Under the pieces are notes generated by a model. It searched no databases, had not been told where the DNA came from, and saw only the letters and a list, made by a program, of their open reading frames with translations. A program made the translations under genes and the position numbers. Positions 34,331 to 46,411 of a stretch of DNA of 64,000 bases are shown here, piece after piece (position 1 is the first letter of the stretch; the number at the start of each line of letters is the position of its first letter). The DNA is from Paracyclopina nana (Eukaryota > Arthropoda > Copepoda > Cyclopoida > Cyclopettidae): positions 1,066,501-1,130,500 of the forward strand of contig JAGUCH010000002.1 of the NCBI GenBank assembly GCA_019096065.1, read 5' to 3'.

Positions 34331-36444
34331 TTAGCAACATGTGGCGAGGTTTCTCACGTTTGAAGTTATTACATGCTCATCTACTTTACCTTCTTCATCC
34401 ATGACTGAGTCACTTTGGCCAAACACCAAATTCGGCTTTTCCACTATTGACACTCCGCTGTAATCATCCACCACTTTGTAGTCTCCAATGGGCTCTGTTC
34501 TGAATTCAGGCTTGGAGCTGATCTTGTACATGGTGGCATACCCATATCCACTTTTTTCAGCTGGATTATTCACATCATAGTCTGGTCCTGGTTCTTCCCT
34601 TCCATAATGATCTGGCTTCATGTCATCTACAAAGAAAATAATTCCTTAAGTATGAACTTTTAACATTTAATTTAGGGTGAAAAATTTGGCTGGCTTAAAA
34701 TTGGGTCAAGGCCAACTGGAAAATGATATTTTTATGGCTTTAAAAATTCTACCAAAACAATCATATCAATTGAAATCACTTCATTTGAGTATTCTTTTAG
34801 TGATGGTGGCGCCATCTAGCGCGTGTTTAAACAACTTTTTTCCAATTTGACTTTCATGCATCTCTGCTGAATTCTCATAATGCCCTTTTTGCCTTTGATC
34901 AAGCCCAGTATTTCAATGGGCTTTCATGTGAAGTGAGGTTAATTTCAATTGGCTGAACAAGCACCAATTGATTTCAATACATGAAGCCAATTACCTCCAA
35001 CTTGAAGATTATCTTCATCAGTTGTGTAATCTCTTGGTGGAACATCTGGAGGCTCAAGAGGGAATTTCTCCTGGATTCTTGAGTATTCTTCTCCATCTCC
35101 TTCCCCTCTTAGCAATTTTGAGCCAGGGCTGTAATGGCTACTGAATCCACTATCCTGACTTTTGCTGTAGATGTTATTCACTGAAATTTTCTTGTTGACA
35201 TTGAGCATCATTTCGCCATTGGCAGCATCCTGTTGGTGCTCTCTGAAAGTCTCAAACTTTGGCAGCCTCCTGCCAGAGACTTGATGATTTCTGGGCAAGG
35301 AGTAGAAATTCCCATTGGGATTTGGGTGCATTTTTAGGCTCTTGTGAATTTGCTCATTGGAAGCACTGATTGCTCCAATTGTTTTGATGGTGGACAAAGT
35401 TTCAGTGGCTCTTTTTCGGGGAGATGCCATTGGCAGTGTTTTGGTCTTTTGCTGCTCAGTACTTTGGCCATTGTTGGTAGTTTCACTAGGAGTCAATGAG
35501 CTCTCTTCTGGCACCATTGACATCATTGGCTCTCTCACACTTTGATGCCTCTGTAAGAATAGAGGCAATTTTTATGCCAATCAAATGATGACGTCTACAC
35601 ACTTTCAATCAGAAAGATTTTCAATGATGCATCAATTTTAGGCTTTGCTCACCAAGAGCATCAAAGGCGATAATTATGCCAAATTACTTTGCAGAAACAG
35701 CAACATCAAGCCAATTTCTGCTAATTTCTTTACAACATCTTACCAAACTTGGACTTGATGTGGATTTATAAATACTCTCATCGTACTTTCAAGCAAACTC
35801 GTTTTAATTTATCGTTATTTCATGAAAAAAATAACGCTTATAAAATGATGCGTTGATTAGATTTTTGAATAATAGCAGTTATGTAAATTTGACTTTTCTA
35901 TTATGATGAATATCGATGTTTTTCTTAGTTTTTTTAATGCGAGTTAAAAAACTTTTTTATTGGCAAAAACGCTTAACAAGCATCAAAGAGCAAACTAATG
36001 AGACTGGACTGCCATCTCTCAGCTTTGTTTTCAGTTCTCCAAACTGAATTGAACTTTGCCAAAATCTCCAGCTCATAAATAAAATCAATTTACCTGAATT
36101 GCTTTTGGAAATGGTAGCTGCTGTTGTTGCCCATTAGCAGTTGAAGTATACCCATTGGAGCCAGAAATGGTACTGTAAATCCTATTGCTGCCATAGTAAT
36201 GTACATCATGGTTTGACATGCTTCTTCTTCGCTGCAATGATTCAGTTCTGGTTAAAATTGATTGAGGATGCATCATCATCAGCTGTTGATTATTATGATG
36301 TTGGTCTAGCACAGAATTGGCCAAATTTGGCACTGAGCCTGCAAAAGAAGGCTGCTGATTTTTGAGCAACAATTCATTGTCCTGAGTGTTGTAGAATAAA
36401 GTGCCAGCACTTCTGTAATGGTGATACGTTGGATTGGAATCCAT
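34331..36444 (-). CDS. Unrecognised 400-residue, probably cytoplasmic protein
   Basis: Exons 36094-36444, 34995-35550 and 34331-34626 join in frame. The N-terminal part is Gln/Asn/His-rich (LDQHHNNQQLMMMH). It contains RTESLQRRRSMSN, a basophilic-kinase-like RRxS site. The second exon is Ser/Thr-rich and ends with the Pro-rich, SH3/WW-like PLEPPDVPPRDY. The last exon has Tyr motifs (GDYKVVDDYSGVS). No signal peptide or membrane span is seen. The composition suggests a disordered adaptor or cytoplasmic tail. A donor-like GTAAAG at about 34390 might extend the gene into an unseen exon; otherwise the stop at 34331 ends it. An alternative start at 35568 would skip exon 1. No family was recognised. 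Confidence 0.65.
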
Positions 36445-36880
36445 TTTCTATTTTTTTCTTTTGTAGATGTGTGTGTGTGCGCAAAGAGAATTCCTCTTCA
36501 TTTGACAATTTCTCTACTTTACCACACTGACTGCTAATTTCTCACAGCAATGTTAGCCAAGATGATCAAATTCACAGGGGAGCTTCCTGATACCTTTTTC
36601 CTACTTATTATGGACCCTTCTCACCTGCCGTATATTATGGCCGAATATCAGCACATTGAAGCAAATTCCTACTTATTTTTTTGTTTTATAATTTCTCACC
36701 AAAATTGGACTTGATGTTAATTTATAAATACTCTTATCGTATTTTCAAGCTAATTTAGCTTGTTTTCAATTGCCATTATTTTGCCCAAAAAATAACACTT
36801 ATAAAATGATGCATTAATTAGATATTAAATAACGTCAGCTATGTAATTTGACTTTTTTACTTTTCCATCATGATTTTTTT
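35715..36880. repeat. Direct duplication flanking the first exon of the unrecognised gene
   Basis: About 170-200 bp at 35745-35930 (intron 1) recurs at 36701-36880 (upstream of exon 1) in the same orientation. Shared phrases include TTGGACTTGATGT, TTTATAAATACTC and AACGCTTATAAAATGATGC, with diverged spacing. Confidence 0.8.
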
Positions 36881-38331
36881 GCTTCTTTTGGCCAAAAATC
36901 GACCTAACTGATTATGAAAAAAATTCCTATTTTTAAGCAATATTTTTAATTGATTTTCACATGAATATTTTCCGTTAAAAAATACCATAATAACGATGAA
37001 CATTGCCTTGGTGTATTATGCTGTGCGATACATCATGCATGTGTACGTATCTTATAATTCCATTACACACTGGATTATTCTGCCGCATTTCGTTTTCCTT
37101 TCAAAATTCAAAATTTGTGATTTATGCTAAAACATAGTACACCTTTTTTTTTAAAGCTCAACCAAACAACGGAATTAATAACTAAAAAATATAGACCCAT
37201 TGTGCATTCTTTATAAGCTTATGCTATATATACACAAATGTAATCACATTACGTATTGGCCCCTTTTTTTCCGACTCGGTGCGCTACTATGCATTGGTCA
37301 GCGCATACACAAACTTTTTTCACGAGGGAGTGTGCGAATATGTTCAACCATTTCTCTCTCACATTTTTAATCAGTGATTTCTCGAGAAGCAATTTGACTC
37401 CTTGCAATTGTCCTGTTTTTTTTATCATATATCATAAAGATGGGGCTGAAAGGGGAAAACACTTCTAAAATGCAGATTTGCTCGGTTTTCGAACTGAATT
37501 GCTTAGTGAACGCTCACACGGGTTATTATTACTCTTGTGATGTTTGTGGGAAGTTTTGCGGCCGCAGGTAACTTGCTGCTGATGAGAATCAGGCGCACAT
37601 TATCTCATTATTGTCTTTTAAAATACCACATCAGAACAAGCATTGTACAGTTTTAGAAATCTGAATAAAATTCCTTTTTTTTTCGGTTTTCAGAATAGAG
37701 TTCATCAGATATTTCCGAAAATAGCCAACAGATGGCGCCACTTGTGGTAATTGTTATCCCTTTGTATTTGAGTTGTTTGAGACTGATTGTTTTCGAAAAA
37801 AAGGCCTAGCTGAAAACCATTTGATTGGGTTATTTTGAATTAAGAATTGCTATTAGTAAAAGTTGTCGCTAGATGGCGCTCAAATTGTATAAAAAATATT
37901 TGAATTTTTTTTATTAAAGAAAAACTTAAAATAGATATTTTCTGACTTGGTTTTCCCATCGATAGTTGGCCAAACTATCACATGAGCGAAGCCTGGTTTA
38001 ATATTATTTAATATATTATATAATATTTAATATTTTCAAAAAATATTCATTTTGTGAACTTATCTACTAAAAAAAGTTGAGCCCGAAAGCAATTTGAAGT
38101 GTCATGGCAAGAAAAACACGTGCATAACGGCTATTTTTGGTCGGCTGTACAAGGAATCAATTTTCGGCATAATAAACAAGTTATTTTCTGTTCATGATGT
38201 GAAAAGCTACAAATTCTGGTTAATTTCTTCATCACGCGAAAATTCGATTCAAAAGAAGGCATTGTTAGGCAGTTTTTATTACTTCTCGCGTCCGTTATTA
38301 GTTTTCCAACACCATATGCCAAAATTATCAT
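36445..38331. other. Intergenic region of 1.9 kb
   Basis: Holds the right copy of the promoter-side duplication (36701-36880), a CACAGTGGA-family element (37066-37204) and two AGATGGCGC words at 37730 and 37871. No supported gene. Confidence 0.5.
37066..37204. mobile_element. MITE-like element, CACAGTGGATTATT family (diverged)
   Basis: Bounded by CACACTGGATTATTCTGCC and a diverged inverted end, ATAGACCCATTGTG. 139 bp, no coding capacity. Confidence 0.55.
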
Positions 38332-41300
38332 TTAGAAGAGATACTGATCTAGGAAAAGGCCGAAATTGTGGCGCTTTTTGCGGCGATATGTGGCTCCAAT
38401 GACAGATGATCCAGATCTGGGAGTTCCACTGCTGCTCGGTCTAAAGCTCGACACACCACCTGAACCGCCATGTCTGCAATAAAAAAGTTTAAAAATACTC
38501 AAAAATGATGAATTTTTCAAATTTTACTTGCTGCCAATGACAAAAGCTGATGATGAGCTTGATGAAGAAGCTCCTCGTGACAAAACTCCATCCCTTGATC
38601 CTGGCTTGTAAGATTCACCAATCACAAATGTCTCTCTTGCCTGAAAAATGAGAAAACATAACTATTTATGCCCCTTGCAGGAGGATAAACTCGGGACTCT
38701 CATAACTTAACTATTACTCGCGGAAAAAATTCAAGCACATTTTTGGAAAAAAATACTTAGAAATACTTATTTTTCTAACATTAAAGTACTCTTTTGTGAG
38801 CATGAAATTATACTTATTTTTGGTCTGCTAAAAGCAACTTTTAATTAACTTGTACATGTGGTATTTTCACAAGTTATAAATAATCACAAATGTCTCTCTT
38901 GCCTAAAAAATAAATATCTTTTTATGCCCCTGCTGGAGGATAAACTCGAGACTCTCATAACTCAACTTTAACTCGCGGAAAAATCTTAAGCACATTTTTT
39001 AAAGTGGAATACTTAATTTTTCAATATCAAGGTCCTCTTTAGTAAGCTCGGAATTATACTTATTTTTGGTCTAATATAAACATATTTTATTTTATATTTT
39101 AATTGACTTGTATGTGGTATTTTCACAAGTTATAAATAATCATTTGAAATGAAAATTGCTTTTCGCCAAAGCCCATTTAAATGATTATTTTACGGTATGT
39201 CGTCGCATTTCGCCCAAAAAACGGAGAAAAATCTGTCTTCTTCATATTGCTTTCTAATTGGAAAACCTTCTCTTTTTTTCAAATTTGCTTTCTGTCATGG
39301 CGAAAAAGGAGAAAGTTTCAGCCGTCTTTCTGTTTTTTTCAAGACTGATGTGACATTCCGAGATGTGAGGCTTACTGTAACTACGTGAGCTAAATTTCAA
39401 TTTGGTCATACTTCATAACACAGTGGATTATTTCTCCACTTTGTGCGCGCATACTTAATCCAAAAAATTCCCAGTTTTCAAACTAAGGTTAAATGCAACT
39501 TTGGCTGAAAAAATTATCCTATTTTTCTTGGTACCTCTTGGGGCTCTGGAACGTATCTTCTTCCACAAGTTGGCACATGTTGGATGACCTTGCAAAAGTA
39601 GTCTTTTTGGCAAGTATCAGATTTGCAAGGGTTGATGCAGTAGTAATTTTCACAAGCTTGCTCCTGGCTGCACTCTTCATCTCTCTGGCATTCGCCCTAA
39701 AAATACACCTGTGTAAAATACAGTTGGAGGCGAAAAGGCAATTAATTACTTTGGTGCATGAGACCCTGGCATCTCCGAAATGGCCTGGAGGACAAGCACA
39801 GGTAAATCCAGAGATCCCCTGTGGAGTGCAGACAGCTCCTGGTCCACATGGGTTGGGATCACATGGATCAGGAGCTTCCACACATTTCTGAGACTGACAA
39901 ATGAACCCAGTGTTACAATCGGGATCCACCTGGAAGAAACCACATCTAAGTGACCCATTTAGGTAGTATTAATGATTTTTTACCTGGCATTCAGGACCGC
40001 ATCCTGTGATGGTGTCAGGCTTGGGCACCAGGCCTTCAAGGCACCTGCAGATAGGATTTCCCAGCTTGTTGGACATGCACATGGTGCCAGGTCCACAAGG
40101 ACTGGGATCACACGGATCAGGCTTCAGGATACATCTGGGGAAAAATAATGGCATTGGTATCTCTTTTGTCTTTCTCTGCAATTGGAAGGGCTTACTTTTG
40201 ATCCTGGCAAATGTAGTCCCTGCCCTGGCAATCCGGGTCAACCACACACTCAGGTCCACATCCAGTGATTGTATCCGGTTTAGGAATCAATCCAGGCTCG
40301 CACCTACAAATGGGATTTCCTGAAGGCCCTGGAGTACACACTGCTCCTGGCCCACAGGGTGAAGGGTTGCAGGGGTCGGGCTTCACTCGACACCTTTGTC
40401 GTTCGCAAATGTTGTTGCTTGGGCAATCTGGATCAATTGTGCATTCAGGCCCACATCCAGTGATGGTGTCAGGCTTTGGGATCAATCCTGGCTCGCACCT
40501 GTTGGCGAAGGGGAAATAGCGATACACATACTATGATACAAATAGTTATATGAACAGCGTATTAAACCAGAAATTCTGAGCTCTTTTATGCTTAAGTAAC
40601 CATCAGTGAAACTTATACGTTTGATCAACATAGAGTTTATGTCATTGTGTTACATTAATTGCCTTGCCACCAAAGTAAAACCGAAAAGACCATTTTGATG
40701 TGTCACCTTCAATTTTTTTTACATTGGTGGTAAGACTGTTAATGTTGCATAATGACATAAACCCAACATTGATAAAACGAAGGAGTACTAACGCTCTAAA
40801 ATAACTTTCATACAACTTTAGATGTATATATGTATTCTATGTTAAATTAGCTTAGATGCACTTCTTGACTGAAAGTTATTTTTAGCCTGGCACCACTCCC
40901 ACGTTTTACCCATATTGAGTTTATATCATTTCTTAATATTAACTACCAAACCATTGATGAAAAAAAAATAGAAGGTGACACAGAAAATTGGTGCTTTTGA
41001 TTTTACTTTGGCGGCAAGACAATTAATGATCCACAATGACATAAACTCAATGTTGATGAAACGCTTAAGTTTCACTGAGGGTTATTAAGGCGTATATATA
41101 TCAGAATTTCTGCTTGGGTATGTTCTCGATGTTAAAAAAAAGCTTTGATGCATTTCACGAGCAAGCATCATGCGAACAAGCTGCCAGGGTGCGATAACCT
41201 GCAAACCGCCTTTTCCTGGGCATCGATACTGCAAGTGGTTCTGGGCCCACAAGGCGATGGCACACAGGGGTTGGCCTTGGGCTCACACCATTGAAACTTG

Positions 41301-43436
41301 TAGTTGCAAATGTGCCCTGGTTGTGACAGGCAGTCCGAGTCTCGCAGGCATTCAGGCCCACAGCCAGAAATGGAGTCAGGGTTTGGCACTAGGCCAGGCT
41401 TGCATCTGGACGAGCCCATAGAATCCTGGCAATCGGAGTGCAACAACTTTAATCATACCTGCAAATGGCATTTCCCAGTGCATTGGTCATGCACACTGCT
41501 CCTGGTCCGCAGGGCGAAGGGTCGCAAGGGTCGGGCTTCTCAATGCACCTTTGGTTGTCACAAACGTAGCCCTTGGAGCAATCCGGATCAATTGTGCATT
41601 CGGGCCCACATCCAGTGATGGTGTCCGGCTTTGGGATCAATCCTGGCTCGCACCTGCAGATTGGATTCGCGAATCTTCCGCCAACTTTTGGAGCTGAGCA
41701 AATGGCACCAGGGCCACAAGGTGAAGGGTTGCAAGGGTCAGGCTCGTCAACGCAGCGTTGGTTCAGGCAAACCTGTCCGGACCTGGAAAACGCCAAAGTT
41801 GTCAGGGTTGCCTTCAAGCCTTCAAAACTTGCCATATTTCTTCTGGTAAGCAATCAATTTGATGGAAGTACTTGAATGTGGCAGTAAGCTCATACAAAGT
41901 TTCAGTGGTGACATGGCTGCCTTTTTTATTGCCTACTAAAAAGTAAGAGCCATTCTTGATGCTAGCAAAGCAGACTGGCAGCTGCTCTTCATGAATGGAA
42001 CGACTTCTGCAATTCAATCACTTTTTCGAGCTTCTTTGCCAAAAATAAAAATGGAAAGCTGATGATGATTGAAGGTGCTTTTCTAGTCTAAAATTTGCAA
42101 TGCAGGGAAAATTCAGTGAAAATCCTGGTTTTTCAAAATGTCTGTTTTTGGTTATTCAATCAATGTAGATGATAGTTACCTGCATTCAGGGTCTGCTATG
42201 CATTCAGGTCCACATCCAGTGATCGTGTCAGGCTTGGCTATTAATCCAGGCAAGCAATTGCAGATAGCATTGCCATTGGGGCTCACTGTGCAAGTCGTGC
42301 CTGGGCCACAGGGTGAAGGTTGGCAGGGGTTACTGGGGATTCTGGTTGTCCGTTTGATCAGAACATGGACAGGAGAGAGAGGAAGAATAGGATTGCTTTA
42401 AATACAAATAATGATGATAAAAGTAGTAGTTTGCATTCAGCACATTTTCATAGCCCTCAAAGTTTGAAAGCTGGAGTCAATGCATATATTCCCCTATTCA
42501 GTGTGTGTTGATGCAAGCTCACTCTCAAATAGAACTTCTTTGGAAGGAGCAAATAAAAATAAAAAGAGTTACTACTACAACTTGGAAAGGAAGAAGATAA
42601 AGGGGTCGATGAAGAGGCTTTGGTAAATCCTTCAAAGTCGACCCTTTTTTAAAAAGCTGCCTTCAACCTTTACTAAATTGCAAATCTCGATACTAGCCAA
42701 ACTTTGACTTTTCATGGGTTATTACTTTCAGTTTGGTGAACTGACAAAAAAGTTGAGAGATGGCAATCTGGTATCATTTTTTTGCTCTTTGTTGCTTGCT
42801 AAGCGTTTTCCCCCCAAAAATGCCGCACTTAACTCATATAACGAAAACTTGAAGAAAACATCGAAAAACATTGACATTAAACAATTTTTAAAGCACAGTT
42901 TTGTTTAAAGTATTAAAAAATTGCTTCTTCAGTTTCATGTTGTTATTAATATTTTCAAGAATAAAGTTAAAAATGCTTGGAAGTGCGATCAGATAATGTG
43001 TTATTTCACGCCAAGTCCAATTTTGGTGAAAAGATGTGAGGAAATCTTCATAAATTAGCTTGATGTTGCTGTTTTCGCATCTTAATTGGGCAAAATATCG
43101 CCTCTGATGGATTTGGTGAGCATACCTACGTTATTGGAAATGATTGAATAATTACCTGACTGGAGCTGGCAATGGGACAGCTTGAGCCACGCACACATTA
43201 ACGCAGCCATCAAAGCAACAAAGGCCATGTCCAGGGCAGTCTGTGTCCCGTACACCTGGACTCCAGCAGACACTGTTACGTCCCAGGCAAGATTGATGGG
43301 ACAAGGGTTGGGCAGCAGGACAGCCCTGGTCAACCCTGGCAGCTCCAGGCAAGTGGAAAAACTGGGGATCAGCTTCCCCTGTCACACAGCCAGCTGCTAA
43401 AGCCACTAATAAACCAGCTGAGATTCGAGCCATCAT
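38332..43436 (-). CDS. Secreted WAP-domain protein with seven Dumpy-like Cys modules
   Basis: Exons 43156-43436, 42180-42341, 41459-41782, 41199-41405, 40196-40498, 39984-40134, 39750-39929, 39535-39696, 38528-38640 and 38332-38473 give 674 residues. It begins with a signal peptide (MMARISAGLLVALAAGCVTG), then a WAP-like four-disulphide core (CPGHGLCCFDGCVNVC). Seven modules of the type PCxPSPCGPGAxC ... CRCxPGLxPxPDTITGCGPEC follow, as in Dumpy EGF-DPY arrays and related arthropod matrix proteins. A further Cys cluster (GECQRDEECSQEQ) and a Ser-rich basic tail (SGTPRSGSS, YRRKKRHNF) close it. No membrane anchor, unlike Dumpy. It is probably an extracellular-matrix or cuticle-associated protein. 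The intron between the third- and second-last exons contains a duplicated splice acceptor. A splice acceptor at 43441 implies an upstream 5' UTR exon. Confidence 0.88.
38620..39140. repeat. Tandem duplication (2 x 262 bp) carrying an exon end and its splice acceptor
   Basis: Copy 1 is 38620-38881 and copy 2 starts at 38882. The first 21 bp (AATCACAAATGTCTCTCTTGC) are the 5' end of the second-last exon of the Dumpy-like gene, followed by its acceptor. Both are repeated exactly in copy 2, which lies wholly in the intron. Confidence 0.9.
40568..41112. mobile_element. Fold-back element, 545 bp, with nested palindromes
   Basis: The ends CAGAAATTCTGA / TCAGAATTTCTG enclose long arms (CAGTGAAACTTA; GAGTTTATGTCATTGTG; TTGCCACCAAAGTAAAA) that recur inverted on the right side. 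It lies in an intron of the Dumpy-like gene. Confidence 0.85.
41814..42006 (-). other. Possible alternative terminal exon of the Dumpy-like gene
   Basis: A good acceptor at 42006/42007 opens a frame that fits the phase of the preceding exon and runs to a stop at 41814, adding about 63 residues (SIHEEQLPVCFASIKNGSYF ...). It has no compatible donor into the next exon. It is either an alternative 3' exon or a chance open frame. Confidence 0.3.
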
Positions 43437-43793
43437 AGTATCTGAAAAAAAAAATTAGTTTCTTTAATACAGATTTTTGATTAATTTTTTAAATATCAAT
43501 GTAAAAAATTGGCTTGAAAGTGCAACATGTAAAAGCCAATTATGGTCGAAAAATGTGAATTAATTTGCTTCAATAGGCTGTTTTTGTGCTCTAGTTTATT
43601 GAAGTTTCATTTATTACGGACAAAATGGGCCTTAGTTAAGAAGGTGCTCAAGAAGAGGTTCCTTCAAGCTTTAAATTCCATGCCTGAGGACTTGTCTCAG
43701 GTCAGGTCATTAAACTACTGTCCTTGGTTCGGGTCCAGAACGCCCCCAAGATGTTTTGCACTGCACAGTGGGTAATCAAGACTTATAGCATTG

Positions 43794-43918
43794 CACAGTG
43801 GATAATTCGGGTTCATTTGTGATTTAAAATTACTTAAACTACTGCTATCTCATTTTGGGGCCAAATATGAAGTTTTTAAACTTAAAAGCGTCAGTTTGTG
43901 CCAAATTTGCCCACTGTG
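43794..43918. mobile_element. MITE-like element, CACAGTGGATTATT family
   Basis: Ends CACAGTGGATAATTC and CCACTGTG in inverted orientation. A second left end (CACAGTGGGTAATC) lies just upstream at about 43764. Short, non-coding. Confidence 0.6.
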
Positions 43919-44473
43919 GATTGGTACACTTCTATTTAGACCGAAAATTATATACAAGTGTCCAATTAGCTTACAGTCCGTAAAAAATTAACACCAAATA
44001 CTGACCATAAGTGCTACTGGCATCTAAAGTGGCTAAATCAAGTGGAAATCAGCAAAAAATGCCAAAAAAAAAGTTTTTTCTCTAAGACTAAAATTGATTT
44101 TTAAAAAACTTAATTAATTTATAAGCTATTATTTGAACTTATTTTAATTACGAATTACTATTGTTCAACTGATCCATAATAACCGATATTTTGCCAAAAT
44201 ACAATAAAAAAACAGGTAAATCAAGCCATTTTCTTGTGGCTTTTGGGGCATTTTTTGGCCAAAATTGGCCCTTAAGAGTAGAAAAAAGGTAACCTTATCG
44301 CACTTGGCAGCAATTTGGAACAGTTTTACACATCAAATTTTGCAAAAATATCAACTACATCAAGCAGCCGAAAAATTTATTGAAATCTGTAGGTGCGCGT
44401 CAAATGCAAAAATAGTCCACTGTGTCTTCCCAATTTGGCCACACAATGGACCAGTTACGTAATGAGACTTTAC

Positions 44474-44600
44474 CTCAATTTCCACCCACGCGAAATCGTT
44501 CCTTTGTTGTAAACTTTTAGTTAAGCCCACTGTGTTGTTGATGTTGCTGATAATTAATGCCCTAAAAAGTGACGCTCGGTTTCTCACTCAAACAACACCT
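44474..44600 (-). other. Probable 5' non-coding exon of the Dumpy-like gene
   Basis: A donor (GAG/GTAAAG) at 44473 on the minus strand and the acceptor at 43441, five bases before the Dumpy-like ATG, would form one intron. A TATA-like TTTAAATATATA lies near 44726-44737. Inference from splice signals only. Confidence 0.35.
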
Positions 44601-45130
44601 AGACTCAACCAGTCGCCCTCAACGATTGGCTTCTACTAGACAACCAGCCATAATTTTATGACGAATTTACGTAGGTGGGCACTTTTCCCCGGGGGGCAAA
44701 TCTTGATCCCCTACCCTTCTTTTTAAATATATACACAATTTTCTGCCCAAACTCGAAAAATATTTTTTTTTGCGAAAACGGCGCTGGATTTTTTCAGTTT
44801 TTTCATGCCCTAAATGTGTGACTGGGAATTACGCGGAAAAAAACGCGCATCGAATTGATAAATCAGTTTTTCGTCTTCGGACTTGGCCGAGGGCAACAGC
44901 AATTCTGTTGCCCACACTGTGCAACCACAATGGGAATATTTGAGGTGTGTCAAGTCATGTCAAATTTAGCATCCATTTCTGTTGTGTCACTTTTGGGGAG
45001 CCAAAAAGCAAAAAATATCCATGCTTTTCTCTGATCTTGGCGGAAAATTCTCTTTTTTACTACCGAGTAAACAAAGGCATAAAAGCTTTAAAAAGCTTGG
45101 ATATTTTTGAAAAATGCTCATTTTTAGTTT

Positions 45131-45371
45131 GTCCATTCACTGGTCGTCCCCTTATTGCCGGAAAAAGCTAAGCTAAGGTAGAAAGAGCTAAGCAAAGCCG
45201 CTGTACCTTTAAAGTTTTAAATGTTGAGCAAAATAACCTAATTTCGCTCTCAACATTATAAAGAAAAAAAAAACAGCTGCTTTGCTTTCAAAATGTTGAG
45301 CGTTTGCTTAGCTTTTTTACCTTAGCTTAGCTATTTTTTGGCAATATGAGAACGGCCTATTGTGCAATGGC
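45131..45371. mobile_element. Fold-back element, 241 bp
   Basis: The arms AAAAAGCTAAGCTAAGGTA and TTTGCTTAGC pair with the right side (TTACCTTAGCTTAGCTATTT). Weaker pairing extends out to CCATT...AATGG. Confidence 0.75.
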
Positions 45372-45689
45372 AACAACATGTGGCGCATAAAAAATGGCGG
45401 AGGTGGTTTGGGGTCTTCTCAAAATGGGCGGCGATGAAGAACAGGTTATGTCAGCTGCGCGCGTTCAAAAGTGTGTACTGCACATCTGTTGCTCAACAAG
45501 AAAATGCTTTCATCCTTTTTACGTAATTGAAGCATTACGTAAGACCTTCTGATAAAGCCGAATAACCATGAAAACGATCCATATTGATTATTTCACATAC
45601 ACAGTTATTACACAATTATTGCGCCAAAAATATTGTACTGAATTAGGATTTATTTTTTTGCATTCTCTCGTGAATTATTAATTCATGCT

Positions 45690-45890
45690 GATTGTGACCG
45701 TTCTTAGGCGAAAATTATAATGCAATACAATAACTGAAAAAGGTTGAAAATTAAATGATCAAGAATTGCTGCATTAGGCCGATTGTGGCTTTGCAGTACC
45801 AGAAAAATAGCAAAAAGTGCGGAAATTCGCCAATTTCTTGTTAATATTTGGCTGTAACATTGCGAATAACTAACCAGGTGAACAGGGCCT
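45690..45890 (-). mobile_element. Fragment of a GGGCCTGTTCACC-end element
   Basis: Right end CCAGGTGAACAGGGCCT, with the shared interior TTAGGCCGATTGTGGC. The left end is not found. Confidence 0.65.
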
Positions 45891-46411
45891 ATTTAAGGGG
45901 GTTGCAATTACACATTTGAGTATTGAAGATGAAAAGCGAATTTTAAGGTTTATTTTCATCAAAATTAATTTTGTGTGTTTTTAGCTGGTGAACTTGACAT
46001 ATAGAGAGGCCTTATTAGCAACACAAATGAATATTGAGGCTAAAAAGCGCTTAAAAATAGCTGTTATGATTTCTAGTGAACTATTTCTAAGCTGTATTTT
46101 GAGGCTGGTTGTGTATAAACTAATTTTTGTTTTGAAGATTTTCAAACTTAAAATATGTCAATAGTGCTATAACATAAGAGCACAAAAGGCATATATAACA
46201 GATGCTCGAATTCTCATTCAAAAATTCACCTGCTATTTGCTGCATATGTATTTTTACAATCTTTTTTAAAATGAAAGTGCGCGTAGCTTTGCTTCCATAA
46301 AAAGGTAAGCATCCAGTACATTTCCAACTTTTCATCAATCGATTTTTAATTATATTCACTGTCTCTTCCAGGCTTTTCCATTTCAGTCTACAGTAGCAAG
46401 AAATATAATGT

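Noticed and set aside
38332-38640. A separate Ser-rich gene right of the unrecognised gene
   Set aside because: Its two exons join in phase to the Cys-rich exon at 39535-39696, making them the C-terminus of the Dumpy-like gene, and the total length is then a multiple of three.
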